Shown one piece after another: positions 52,122 through 63,206 of a DNA stretch of 64,000 bases. The notes below the pieces were generated by a model. It searched no databases and was not told the origin of the DNA. It saw only the letters and a program-made list of their open reading frames with translations. Position 1 is the first letter of the stretch, and each line of letters begins with the position of its first letter. Where the stretch lies: positions 1,488,001 through 1,552,000 of the forward strand of contig OZ244984.1 of NCBI GenBank assembly GCA_965223125.1, written 5' to 3'. The stretch comes from Pacificispira sp965223125. GTDB lineage: Bacteria > Pseudomonadota > Alphaproteobacteria > UBA8366 > Aestuariispiraceae. Made by a program: the position numbers and the translations under genes.

Positions 52122-53417
52122 TTGCTTTGTCCTTCTGTGATACTGGGTTGGGCATTGACGGTGATTGCCAGGTTCGTCGTTAGGGACTCATTGAAAGGGT
52201 GTGGAACAGTTGATCAAAGTATCGTTGCTGAAGATCGCATTTATTTTGTGCAGAAAGCATTCTTAATGCTCGGGAACATAATTCAATTGGATCACAAGCA
52301 TCGCATTCGACGCGTTGTAGTGGACATACTAGACATCGCAGACCGTGGGATGCTCGTCCCAAAAGATGAACTTCAAAGCATCGCCGACAAGTTGCCTCCC
52401 GGCTACTGTCTTGTCGTCCGATGGAGCATGCATGAGTTGAAACGACATCGCTTCATTTCCTGGATTAATGATTTCGCGCAATTTTGGGGACCTGGAGCGC
52501 TTTTTCGACCGGACGGCCCGCCAATAGAGTCACAAGGTTCGACACTGTGCGAGGCGAGCACAGAGACGGTCGAACTTCCGCAAATACGAAACAGCATCGC
52601 ATTTGCGTTTGGATTGTACAAAGGCGATCCGTCGAAGATGTCCTACTCCAACTTCGTGATTGAAACTGAATTGGACAAGGACCGTCGCCGAAATATTGGT
52701 TGCTTTGGTGAATCAATCCCGTACCCAGAACAAACGGAAACTCCCGAAGGTAGTACCGTATTGAACGCAGTCATAGCCCAGTGCCAAGAAGGAAGAGGCT
52801 TAGTGGACCTTGTTACGAACGTGATGACGGACAGAAGTGTTTCCGAGATATTGCCGATATTTTTCATCAAGTTCCGGGCCGCGCGCCTTAACTTTCACAT
52901 TGCATCGATCTTCGATCATATTGACACTGAGTTTTGTTTTGAGCCGAATACGGGTGTTTTTCTCGATGAGGTGAATGATATTGCGTTCCAAGTCGTGCAT
53001 GACTACGACAACGGACTCGAGATCATTATAGCGATCCCAAACGCCACGTATGTTTTTACATTCACGACAATACGTTCATCCCTGCCAGCAAGATATCTCA
53101 GTGAAAATGACATCAGGCATCACCTTTTCAGCGTAACTGTAAACCAGTTCATGGGAAAACAATGGCCCTGTGGCGACCCAAGAAACTCAGACAAAGTAAA
53201 TATTGGATGTCCAAGTACTCTCAGGGCAAAATTCGTCTCTAAGCAGGAGCAGGATAACATCATTCAAATAGTGCAAAGAGCACTCCATTATTTTAACTCT
53301 AGTCCGTACCATCGAAAGCAGTATAACCTGCCCGCAACCGTTGAAATCGATGTTAACGTGACACTTTCAACAGGCCTTAAAGCGAAATTGGAAGCTGGCA
53401 CTCTGCTATACATATAA
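52122..53417 (+). CDS. Orphan low-GC gene, 431 codons, function unknown
   Basis: No family recognised. The gene is strikingly AT-richer than its neighbours, with different codon use, and stands alone between the gyrB remnant and gyrB. The frame is open from 52122, but the true start may be later, for example ATG 52266 (M-L-G-N-I-I-Q-L-D-H). The protein is soluble in appearance with mixed alpha/beta pattern: V-V-V-D-I-L-D-I-A-D, F-F-I-K-F-R-A-A-R-L-N-F-H, and L-E-I-I-I-A-I-P-N-A-T-Y-V-F-T-F. It holds no obvious nuclease or ATPase motif. A stand-alone defence or selfish gene is possible. Confidence 0.72.
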   Translation: MLCPSVILGWALTVIARFVVRDSLKGCGTVDQSIVAEDRIYFVQKAFLMLGNIIQLDHKHRIRRVVVDILDIADRGMLVPKDELQSIADKLPPGYCLVVRWSMHELKRHRFISWINDFAQFWGPGALFRPDGPPIESQGSTLCEASTETVELPQIRNSIAFAFGLYKGDPSKMSYSNFVIETELDKDRRRNIGCFGESIPYPEQTETPEGSTVLNAVIAQCQEGRGLVDLVTNVMTDRSVSEILPIFFIKFRAARLNFHIASIFDHIDTEFCFEPNTGVFLDEVNDIAFQVVHDYDNGLEIIIAIPNATYVFTFTTIRSSLPARYLSENDIRHHLFSVTVNQFMGKQWPCGDPRNSDKVNIGCPSTLRAKFVSKQEQDNIIQIVQRALHYFNSSPYHRKQYNLPATVEIDVNVTLSTGLKAKLEAGTLLYI

Positions 53418-53664
53418 TAAATCAGCAGCATAAAGATGAGCATCATACGCTCGCATGAGCCCATGCAAGATACTTTAGACATTTGTTATTTCAGCAAATA
53501 CGACGTCGCCACCGATTTCGTCTGCTTGAGATTTTCTCTAAAGACATTACACCCCCGTTTGCCAGCATGCCCAGTGGCAAATCGCATGAATCGCACATCA
53601 CCATAATGTGGTGGAGTACCTGATCAAACGAAAGGTGCTGTCCCCACGCCCTATACCGAAACCG
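53418..53664. other. AT-rich spacer between the orphan gene and gyrB
   Basis: About 250 bp with no supported gene. Base composition is like the orphan gene until about 53,630, then returns to that of gyrB. No inverted repeats or transposase remnants were recognised. Confidence 0.5.
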
Positions 53665-53666
53665 CC

Positions 53667-56111
<2,445 letters not shown>

Positions 56112-56146
56112 ATCGGGCTTGCCCTATTCTTCCTGGTCATCTGTTT

Positions 56147-57355
56147 CTAAGCATCGATGGGGCGGATCTGAGCCGCTTCCACCGCGAAATACTGGGCCCG
56201 GTCGCCAAGCGCGCCGAAGACCCCCTGATCGGTTCCGGTGATCCAGGCCTGAAGACCCAGTCCCAGAACCGTCTCGAACAGCGCATCGCGCCGGACCGCG
56301 TCCAGATGCGCCGCAACCTCATCCAGCAGCAGAACCGGTCCGGCCCCGCGCTCCGCTCCCTGCAGCCGCGCATGGGCCAGGACGATGGCAATCAGCAGCG
56401 CCTTCTGCTCCCCGGTCGAGCACTGCCCGGCGGGCAGGCCTTTTTCCAGATGCGTCACCACCAGATCGGCCCGATGGGGACCGACGGAAGCACCGCCGCT
56501 TTCCGCATCTCGCACCCGGCCCTTGTGCAGGGCGGTGGCAAAGCGATCCTCAGCATCCAGCGCCGATGCGCCGGACAGCCAGTCCTCGACATCGCCCCGA
56601 ACCGCAAGAGCGGCACCGGGAAAGGGACCATCGGCCCGCGCGCAGGCCCGTGCCAACCGGTCCGCCATGGTCAACCGCGCCGCCGCGATGGCAATCCCGC
56701 GCTCTACCAGTTGCGCCTCCAGCGCCCCCAGCCAGGTCGCATCGGCCCCGCCGTCGCGCCCCGACCCCTCCTTCAGCAGGCGGGCGCGCTGACGCAACGC
56801 CTTGTCATAGGCATTGATCCGTCCGGCATGGGCCGGATCGAAGCCGTAGATCAGCCGGTCCAGGAAGCGCCGCCGCTCCCCGGCGGATTCCTGAAACAGG
56901 CGGTCCATCTGCGGAGTAAGCCAGACGACGGAGAGATGGTCCCCCAGCGCGGTCTGACTGCGCCCGGCCTCACCATCGATCCGCACCAGCCGCCGCTCAC
57001 CCTCCGGGTCGCGCCCGGTGCCAAGCTCGACCGGCCCGGCTGGGGTTTCCACCGTCGCCGCCACGGCCCAGGCCGTAGCTTCACCGGATCCGGACGTGAT
57101 GCGATCCACTTCCGACACTCTGGCGCGGCGCAGGCCCTTGCCCGGCGTCAACAGCGAGAGTGCCTCCAGCAGATTGGTCTTGCCCGCGCCATTGGGCCCG
57201 GTCAGGACAACGGGGCGTCCATCCGGGTCCATCGCCGCCGCCGCATAGTTCCGGAAGGCGCTGAGACGCAGCCGCCGGATCTTGAGGGCAGGAGCGGCCT
57301 GGACTGCGTCGAACGAGGTCTTCGCGGCGGCCATCATGCCATGGGATGCGGTCAA
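56147..57355 (-). CDS. recF: DNA replication and repair protein RecF
   Basis: A 402-residue SMC-like ATPase that loads RecA at gaps. Walker A G-P-N-G-A-G-K-T-N-L-L-E-A-L, the signature G-E-Q-K-A-L-L, and Walker B L-L-L-D-E-V-A-A-H-L-D are in order. An N-terminal extension of about 25 residues precedes the usual start. Its start overlaps the dnaN stop by 4 bp. Confidence 0.95.
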   Translation of the reverse strand: MTASHGMMAAAKTSFDAVQAAPALKIRRLRLSAFRNYAAAAMDPDGRPVVLTGPNGAGKTNLLEALSLLTPGKGLRRARVSEVDRITSGSGEATAWAVAATVETPAGPVELGTGRDPEGERRLVRIDGEAGRSQTALGDHLSVVWLTPQMDRLFQESAGERRRFLDRLIYGFDPAHAGRINAYDKALRQRARLLKEGSGRDGGADATWLGALEAQLVERGIAIAAARLTMADRLARACARADGPFPGAALAVRGDVEDWLSGASALDAEDRFATALHKGRVRDAESGGASVGPHRADLVVTHLEKGLPAGQCSTGEQKALLIAIVLAHARLQGAERGAGPVLLLDEVAAHLDAVRRDALFETVLGLGLQAWITGTDQGVFGALGDRAQYFAVEAAQIRPIDA

Positions 57356-58467
57356 ACCCGCATCGGCATCAGGACATAGAGCGCACCCGGATCTTCCGCA
57401 TCCCGCACGATGGTCGGGGATGCGGCATCGGCCAGATGGAACTCCGCCTGACTGCTTTCGATCTGATCGGCGATATCCATCAGATAGCGGGCGTTGAAAC
57501 CGATCTCGATCGACTCCTTGTCATAGTCGACGACCAGCTCCTCGACGGCGGTGCCGTTTTCCTGGCTCGACGCGCTCAGGGTCAACTGACCGGCATCAAT
57601 GCTCAGCTTCACCGCACGTAGCTTCTCCGTTGCGATGGTGGAGACACGGTCGACCGCACGCAGAAAGGTTTCGCGGTCAACCCGCAAAATCTTGTCATTG
57701 CCGGTCGGGATCACCCGCTCATAATCCGGGAATGTGCCGTCGATCAGCTTGGAGATCAGCACCGCTTCATCAAAGGCGAAGCGGATCTTGGTTTCCGACA
57801 GCGAGACGGTGACGGTGCCGTCCGTCTCTTCAATCAGCTTGCGCAGCTCGGCAACGGTCTTACGCGGAATGATGACGCCAGGAATGCTGCCCGCACCTTC
57901 TGGCAGGTCGATTTCGACCCGCGCAAGACGGTGCCCGTCAGTCGCAACCGCGCGCAGCTTCGGCTCGCCCTCTTCAACACCGTGAATATAGATGCCGTTC
58001 AAGTAATAGCGCGTTTCCTCGGTCGAGATCGCAAAACGGGTGCGGTCGATCAGGGTGCGCATCGCCCCGGCATCAAGCTCGAAACTGTGCGGCATGTCAC
58101 CGCCGGTCATGACCGGAAAATCCTCTGTTGGCAGAGTCTGCAGTGTGAAGCGCGACCGACCGGAAGAAAGCACCAGGCGGTCACCCTCACTACCGGCATC
58201 CAGATCAACCTGCGCGCCATCCGGCAGCTTGCGGACGATGTCATAGAGCGTATGGGCTGGTGCCGTGATCGACCCGGGGGAAGAGACTTCCGCCGCCGTG
58301 CGTTCGACGATGGAGATATCCATGTCGGTCGCATTCAGACTCAGCATGCCGTCCCTGGCCTCGACCAGGACATTGGCGAGGATCGGAATCGTATTGCGGC
58401 GCTCGACGACACTCTGGACGTGGTTCAATGCGCGAAGCAGCGCGGCCCGTTCAATGGTCAGTTTCAT
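57352..58467 (-). CDS. dnaN: DNA polymerase III sliding clamp, beta subunit
   Basis: A 371-residue beta clamp, normal length. The three-domain pattern is evident (M-K-L-T-I-E-R-A-A-L-L-R-A-L at the start; D-G-H-R-L-A in the middle, and the closing Y-V-L-M-P-M-R-V). It forms the dimeric ring that tethers polymerases to DNA. A long leader of about 330 bp separates it from a promoter-like site, and the dnaA stop lies 534 bp upstream. Confidence 0.98.
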   Translation of the reverse strand: MKLTIERAALLRALNHVQSVVERRNTIPILANVLVEARDGMLSLNATDMDISIVERTAAEVSSPGSITAPAHTLYDIVRKLPDGAQVDLDAGSEGDRLVLSSGRSRFTLQTLPTEDFPVMTGGDMPHSFELDAGAMRTLIDRTRFAISTEETRYYLNGIYIHGVEEGEPKLRAVATDGHRLARVEIDLPEGAGSIPGVIIPRKTVAELRKLIEETDGTVTVSLSETKIRFAFDEAVLISKLIDGTFPDYERVIPTGNDKILRVDRETFLRAVDRVSTIATEKLRAVKLSIDAGQLTLSASSQENGTAVEELVVDYDKESIEIGFNARYLMDIADQIESSQAEFHLADAASPTIVRDAEDPGALYVLMPMRV

Positions 58468-58784
58468 GGCTTTGATAAATCGTTTCCGTGTTTGATGTCC
58501 AATTGTGCTCCGCAGACGTCGACTCAGTCATCCGCCCCCTGCGGCCACGCTCCCGTTTGCCAACTCTCAAGAGCCGCCAGCGAGGTCTTCTTCTCCCCGG
58601 CTGCCCGGCCCTTACCTGCCCAATCTTTACCTGTCCGGCCTCACTGGCCGCATTCCGACACATCTCGTCCTTCAGTTTCAGGCCAATCCAGGCTGTGATT
58701 CGGGCCATCCGGGCCTTGGGTCTCACTGCCGGATTTTGCCCGTCGGACGGAGGAAATCAGCGTTGCCGCCAGATATGTCCGACT

Positions 58785-58810
58785 GGGCACGAACTATAGC
58801 ATGCGTGCCC
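58785..58810 (-). promoter_or_regulatory. Inverted repeat around a CTATAGT box upstream of dnaN
   Basis: GGGCACG (58785-58791) and CGTGCCC (58804-58810) are perfect 7-bp arms around a 12-bp centre that reads CTATAGT on the minus strand. A repressor bound here would cover the -10 region of a dnaN transcript. Confidence 0.45.
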
Positions 58811-58852
58811 GATAAAGCCCGTTTTTTTTAAGAATAATGAAGCGCCTGGGTC

Positions 58853-59003
58853 GAATCCGCCGTGCGATTTCCACCGATTGCGCAACCCCTTGAAAGAGCG
58901 CTGTTTTTTACACGACTCCACAAGATGTTGTGGCGGGTGACACAATGAGGCGGATCGCCGGAATCACAGCGTGATTCGCAATTCCACCAGTGATTCGCGA
59001 ATC
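58853..59003. promoter_or_regulatory. Cluster of GANTC sites between dnaA and dnaN
   Basis: GANTC occurs at 58853, 58961, 58973, 58992 and 58999. The last four fall within 43 bp as two inverted pairs (GAATCAC-AGC-GTGATTC and GTGATTCGCGAATCAC, the latter a perfect 16-bp palindrome overlapping the dnaA stop). GANTC is the site of the cell-cycle methyltransferase CcrM in alphaproteobacteria. Apart from these repeats and the dnaN leader this 534-bp gap holds no gene. Confidence 0.65.
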
Positions 59004-60393
59004 ACCCTTCCAGCATGCGGCGCAGCAGTTCCACATCCTCGGCGAAACTATGGTCGGACTGGCGCAATTCATCGACCTTCTTGACCGCATGCATCACCGT
59101 TGTGTGATCGCGGCCTCCGAATTTCCGGCCGATCTCCGGCAGGGATCGGGCAGTCAACTGCTTGGCCAGATACATCGCCACCTGACGTGGCCGGGCGACG
59201 GCACGACTGCGGCGGGCGGAATGCATTTCCGAAATCTTGATGTTGAAATGCTCCGCGACCCGTTTCTGGATTTCCTCAATCGTCGCCTTGCGGTCATTGG
59301 CGCGCAGCAGGTCGTGCAGCACTTCCTGGGCGTTCTCCAGCGTGATCGGACGTCCCACCAGATTGGCATAGGCGACAAGCCGGTTCAGCGCGCCCTCCAG
59401 TTCACGAACATTGGAGGTAATGCGATGGGCCAGGAATTCCGTCACCTTGATCGGAACCTCGACCCGCATCTGCTCCGCCTTCGATTGCAGGATGCCGAGT
59501 CGCAATTCGTAGGTGGTGCTGTGGATTTCCGCGACCAGACCCCAGCCCAGACGGGACTTCATCCGATCCTCGATCCCGTCCAGTTCGGCGGGCGACTTGT
59601 CGGCGGAGATGACGACCTGACGGTTCTGGTCGACCAGCGCGTTGAAGGTATGGAAGAACTCCTCTTGGGTGTTCTCCTTCCCGGCAATGAACTGGACATC
59701 ATCGATCATCAGCACATCAACAGAGCGGAACAGTTCCTTGAAGGCCATCGTGTCCTTGTAACGCAGTGCGCGGACAAACTGGTACATGAACTTTTCCGCC
59801 GACAGATAGAGCACCCGCTTCTGCGGCGCACTGGCGCGGATCTGGCCCGCAATGGCATGCATCAGATGAGTCTTGCCCAATCCGACGCCGCCGAACAAGA
59901 ACAACGGATTGAACGGCACGGCTGGGGCTTCCGCCACGCGGCGGGCAGCGGCAAAGGCCAGTTCGTTCGGCTTTCCGGTAATGAAGGTCTCAAATGTAAA
60001 TCGGGGATCGACCGGCGCGCTGAGCGAAGACGGGGACAGCGCATCGATTTCGACGGTACTGCCGACCGGGACTTCACCAGATGCCCCGGACAGGACCACC
60101 GGATCCTCGGCAACCGGCCTCTGTCGGGCCTGCCGCACCGCAACCGCCTTGACGGCAGGGTTTTCCGCCGCCCAGAGGGCGACCAGTCGCTCACCATATT
60201 GGGATTCGATCCAGTTCCGCATGAAGCGGGTCGGAACGGACAGATAGACAGTGCCCTTTTCCAACCCTTCAAAGGTCAGCGGTTTAAGCCAGCTGCGATA
60301 GGCATTTTCGCCATATTCCGTACGCAGACCGACCCGAACGCGCGCCCATTGTTCCGTAATCATTCCATCCATCGACCGACGTCCAACCCCCAC
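59002..60393 (-). CDS. dnaA: Chromosomal replication initiator DnaA
   Basis: A 463-residue DnaA. The AAA+ domain has Walker A F-G-G-V-G-L-G-K-T-H-L-M and Walker B D-V-L-M-I-D-D-V-Q-F-I. The C-terminal DNA-binding domain ends with G-G-R-D-H-T-T-V-M-H-A, the DnaA-box recognition signature. Its stop lies within a palindrome with two GANTC sites. It heads the replication cluster. Confidence 0.98.
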   Translation of the reverse strand: MGVGRRSMDGMITEQWARVRVGLRTEYGENAYRSWLKPLTFEGLEKGTVYLSVPTRFMRNWIESQYGERLVALWAAENPAVKAVAVRQARQRPVAEDPVVLSGASGEVPVGSTVEIDALSPSSLSAPVDPRFTFETFITGKPNELAFAAARRVAEAPAVPFNPLFLFGGVGLGKTHLMHAIAGQIRASAPQKRVLYLSAEKFMYQFVRALRYKDTMAFKELFRSVDVLMIDDVQFIAGKENTQEEFFHTFNALVDQNRQVVISADKSPAELDGIEDRMKSRLGWGLVAEIHSTTYELRLGILQSKAEQMRVEVPIKVTEFLAHRITSNVRELEGALNRLVAYANLVGRPITLENAQEVLHDLLRANDRKATIEEIQKRVAEHFNIKISEMHSARRSRAVARPRQVAMYLAKQLTARSLPEIGRKFGGRDHTTVMHAVKKVDELRQSDHSFAEDVELLRRMLEG

Positions 60394-61363
60394 TGATTAC
60401 ACAGAGGGCCAACAATCGTGCCCGCCTGCGCATGTTCGTCCGCTATCTCTAACCCCTGCATGCTTCCCGACGATCCGGGCGACCAATCACAATTGCACAT
60501 TCACAATTGTATCAGACACCCAATGGCATCGAAGCCATACAGTTGCGTCGTGACGCGAACCTACTCCCTGCATCCATACTGGGCATTACCCAGATAACGA
60601 CGCCTCCCCACGCCGGGCTCTCAAGCACGAAACAATAACGACCGGCCCCACCGGTCCTTGGCACTCGGTTACAATTCCAAACCCTTGCCGTCCAAACCCT
60701 TTCCGGAAACCATCCATCCAGGGCAATCAAGTCACCCCTTCTTCGGCTTCCTGTCATCCCCGCATTTCCCGATGGGACATATGCCAGCATGACATTCTCA
60801 ATAAGGCCGCCCAAAAAAGAAGGCATCCCGGATAATCCGGAATCAGGACCAGAAACGGCCAAGCAAGAAACGAGCAGCGTTCCTATCGGCACACTTCACA
60901 GAGTTTTCAACAAATCACATTACCTGACTCAGGTAGTAGTTCTGCCAAAACTCAGCAAAGTCCAATAAAACGAGAGTCATAGGAATAAACCTTTGCGTCC
61001 GAATGGACCTAAGAAGGTAATTTCACGTGGTTCCTTGGATTTTATCTTTCATTTTACTGAAAGATGTCCCGTTTTGTGGGCACCTAAAGGGGCTGACCAA
61101 CCTCTTGTGATGTAACTGTACCCATCACGAATTACGCGATCAAGCAATCTACTAGGGCGATTCTGCAAATAAATCGGTTGACTCCCAGTGGATCACGAGT
61201 CCCCCATTTCCGCGCTTTCCATCATATAAGGAATGCATTCTGAAAAATGATTAAGAGTCCGTATGATGGCCTAGCCGTTCCCATAAAAAGACAGAATCTT
61301 GCGATTTGCATCGGACGATCCAGGATCACCCGCATGATTGCCACATTGCAATCGCACAACAGA
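60394..61363. other. Gene-free 970 bp between dnaA and rpsT, possible origin or dnaA control region
   Basis: No supported gene. TCACAATTG is repeated at 60487-60495 and 60501-60509, 14 bp apart, just upstream of dnaA. The stretch 60900-61250 is AT-richer than surrounding DNA. I found no perfect TTATNCACA DnaA box, only weak matches such as TTTTCAACA near 60904. In related bacteria the origin may lie elsewhere, so this is a candidate only. Confidence 0.35.
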
Positions 61364-61364
61364 A

Positions 61365-61394
61365 AAACGCCGCCCGGTTTTCCAGGCGGCGTTT
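61365..61394 (-). terminator. Rho-independent terminator of rpsT
   Basis: Perfect 10-bp stem AAACGCCGCC (61365-61374) / GGCGGCGTTT (61385-61394) with a 10-nt loop; on the minus strand it runs into TTTTT. It lies about 100 bp past the rpsT stop. Confidence 0.88.
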
Positions 61395-61497
61395 CATCAT
61401 TCGTTACGCCTTCCAGCCCAAGCCAGGGTGGAATGAACAGGTTTGACCCGAAAGGGTAGCTCTGAACCGAATGGACCGACTGACCGGCCCTTCACAA

Positions 61498-61773
61498 TCA
61501 GGCAGCGGCACTTCCAACAGCGTTCACGCGCTTGGCCAGACGGCTCAACTTGCGGGCAACAGTGCTCTTGTGGATCAGGCCCTTGGTGACGCTGCGGTGC
61601 AGTTCCGGCATCACGGTCTTGAACGCTTCCGTCGCAGCAGCAGCATCGCCGCTGGCGATCGCTTCCTCAACCCGGCGCACATAGGTGCGGATGCGGTTAC
61701 GCCGCGCCATGTTCCGCTCAGTGCGCTTCTTGGTTTGGCGGATGCGCTTCAGCGCGGATGAATGGTTCGCCAT
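61498..61773 (-). CDS. rpsT: 30S ribosomal protein S20
   Basis: A 91-residue S20: M-A-N-H-S-S-A-L-K-R-I-R at the start, A-R-R-N-R-I-R-T-Y-V-R in the middle and G-L-I-H-K-S-T-V-A-R-K-L-S-R-L toward the end, all conserved 16S-rRNA binding helices. ATG 61773 gives the standard N-terminus. The place beside dnaA is typical in alphaproteobacteria. Confidence 0.97.
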   Translation of the reverse strand: MANHSSALKRIRQTKKRTERNMARRNRIRTYVRRVEEAIASGDAAAATEAFKTVMPELHRSVTKGLIHKSTVARKLSRLAKRVNAVGSAAA

Positions 61774-61903
61774 GGTTCTCACATCTCTTGGTCATGCGGC
61801 GACCGGATTGTCCGGCGCACGGTGTTGGATCGGCGGCGCTTATACGGACCCGCAGAGGCTCCGTCAAGCCCGCACAGGGAATTCCCGTAATTTCACGGGG
61901 CGA

Positions 61904-62680
61904 CTAGCGGTGTTTCCAGTTCGGCGTCCGCTTTTCGGCAAAAGCGGCCATGCCTTCCTTCTGATCCTCGGTCGCAAAGGTGGAATGAAAGACGCGACGC
62001 TCGAAGCGGATGCCCTCGGCCAGGGTCGTTTCATAGGCGCGGTTCACGGATTCCTTCGCCATCATCACAATCGGGCGCGACAGAGCGGCGATCTTTGCGG
62101 CTGTCTTGATCGCCTCGCCGCGCAGATCCTCACCCGCCACGATACGGCTGACGAGACCGGAACGCTCCGCCTCCGCCGCGTCCATCAGGCGTCCAGTCAG
62201 GCACATTTCCATCGCCTTCGATTTGCCGACATACCGGGTCAGGCGCTGGGTGCCACCCGCGCCGGGAATGGTGCCGATGGTGATTTCCGGCTGACCGAAT
62301 TTCGCGGAATCCGAGGCTATGATGAAATCGCACATCATCGCCATTTCGCAGCCCCCGCCCAGGGCATAGCCCGATACGGCGGCAATAATCGGCTTGCGGC
62401 AGACGGTCACGCGCTCCCAGCCCTTGGTGATGAAATCCTGCAGATAGACATCCATGTAGGATTTATCCGCCATTTCCTTGATATCCGCCCCGGCGGCGAA
62501 GGCCTTTTCCGACCCGGTCAGAACGACGGCCCCGATATCGTCATCGGCTTCCATGTCATCCAGCGCACGACCCAGTTCCTCGATCAACCCGGCGCAGAGC
62601 GCGTTCAGGGCCTTCGGGCGGTTCAGTGTGATGATGCCGACCGCGTCCTTCTTTTCCGTCAGGATATGTTCATAACCCAT
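61904..62680 (-). CDS. Enoyl-CoA hydratase
   Basis: A 258-residue crotonase-family enzyme. Oxyanion hole A-A-G-A-D-I-K-E and G-Y-A-L-G-G-G-C-E, with both catalytic glutamates present (G-G-G-C-E-M and P-E-I-T-I-G-T-I-P-G-A-G-G-T-Q), as in mitochondrial short-chain enoyl-CoA hydratase of fatty acid beta-oxidation. ATG 62680 follows GGGGAGCC. Neighbours are rpsT and mutM, as in many relatives. Confidence 0.93.
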   Translation of the reverse strand: MGYEHILTEKKDAVGIITLNRPKALNALCAGLIEELGRALDDMEADDDIGAVVLTGSEKAFAAGADIKEMADKSYMDVYLQDFITKGWERVTVCRKPIIAAVSGYALGGGCEMAMMCDFIIASDSAKFGQPEITIGTIPGAGGTQRLTRYVGKSKAMEMCLTGRLMDAAEAERSGLVSRIVAGEDLRGEAIKTAAKIAALSRPIVMMAKESVNRAYETTLAEGIRFERRVFHSTFATEDQKEGMAAFAEKRTPNWKHR

Positions 62681-62729
62681 GATCGGGCTCCCCTTGGTTA
62701 CAGAATTTTCAATAATACGATGCGGACGG

Positions 62730-63119
62730 TCACGATTCGTCCGGAGCCAGCCTGAAACGCACGCCAAGCGCGCCATCGGACCCATAGAATTCGATCACCA
62801 ACCGCTCCCCCTCACGCCGATACCGAGTCTCATCCAGAATTTCCCAACCCAGTTCCGGTAAAGTCTGCTGATAGAATGCCACGACCTCTGATCGACTGGT
62901 CCCGCCAACGGCAACCGCCTCAACGATCCGCCCGGAAGGAGAATCGAAGATCACCGCATCGCTTTCCACCGCAACCAGGGTCGGAGCAAGCGGCAGGTCT
63001 TCCGACCCTTCGATGAAGGTCTGTGCGGTCGCGCTGGAAACCGGCGTACAGCCGACCGCTGAAAGGGTCAGCAGTCCGAAAACGGCCAGCGCCCGGCCTA
63101 TCGTTCCGCATCGTGTCAT
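62730..63119 (-). CDS. Putative lipoprotein
   Basis: A 129-residue protein with a lipoprotein signal: basic start, hydrophobic core (A-V-F-G-L-L-T-L) and lipobox L-S-A-V-G-C. The mature part has a small alpha/beta domain (V-V-A-F-Y-Q-Q-T-L-P-E-L-G-W) reminiscent of the YjeH/DUF4864-like or 'bacterial lipoprotein next to mutM' groups; the family is not certain. It lies between mutM and enoyl-CoA hydratase on the same strand. Confidence 0.75.
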   Translation of the reverse strand: MTRCGTIGRALAVFGLLTLSAVGCTPVSSATAQTFIEGSEDLPLAPTLVAVESDAVIFDSPSGRIVEAVAVGGTSRSEVVAFYQQTLPELGWEILDETRYRREGERLVIEFYGSDGALGVRFRLAPDES

Positions 63120-63206
63120 GGGGGATTTGCTAACCGGTTTTTGTGCCGCGCACAATGCCGATATGGAACGGCTTGATTTCACGGCAGGATTCCGGACTTT
63201 CCATGG

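Noticed and set aside
60394..61363. DnaA boxes proving an origin
   Set aside because: Only matches with two or more mismatches to TTATNCACA were found, so the origin is offered as a candidate only.
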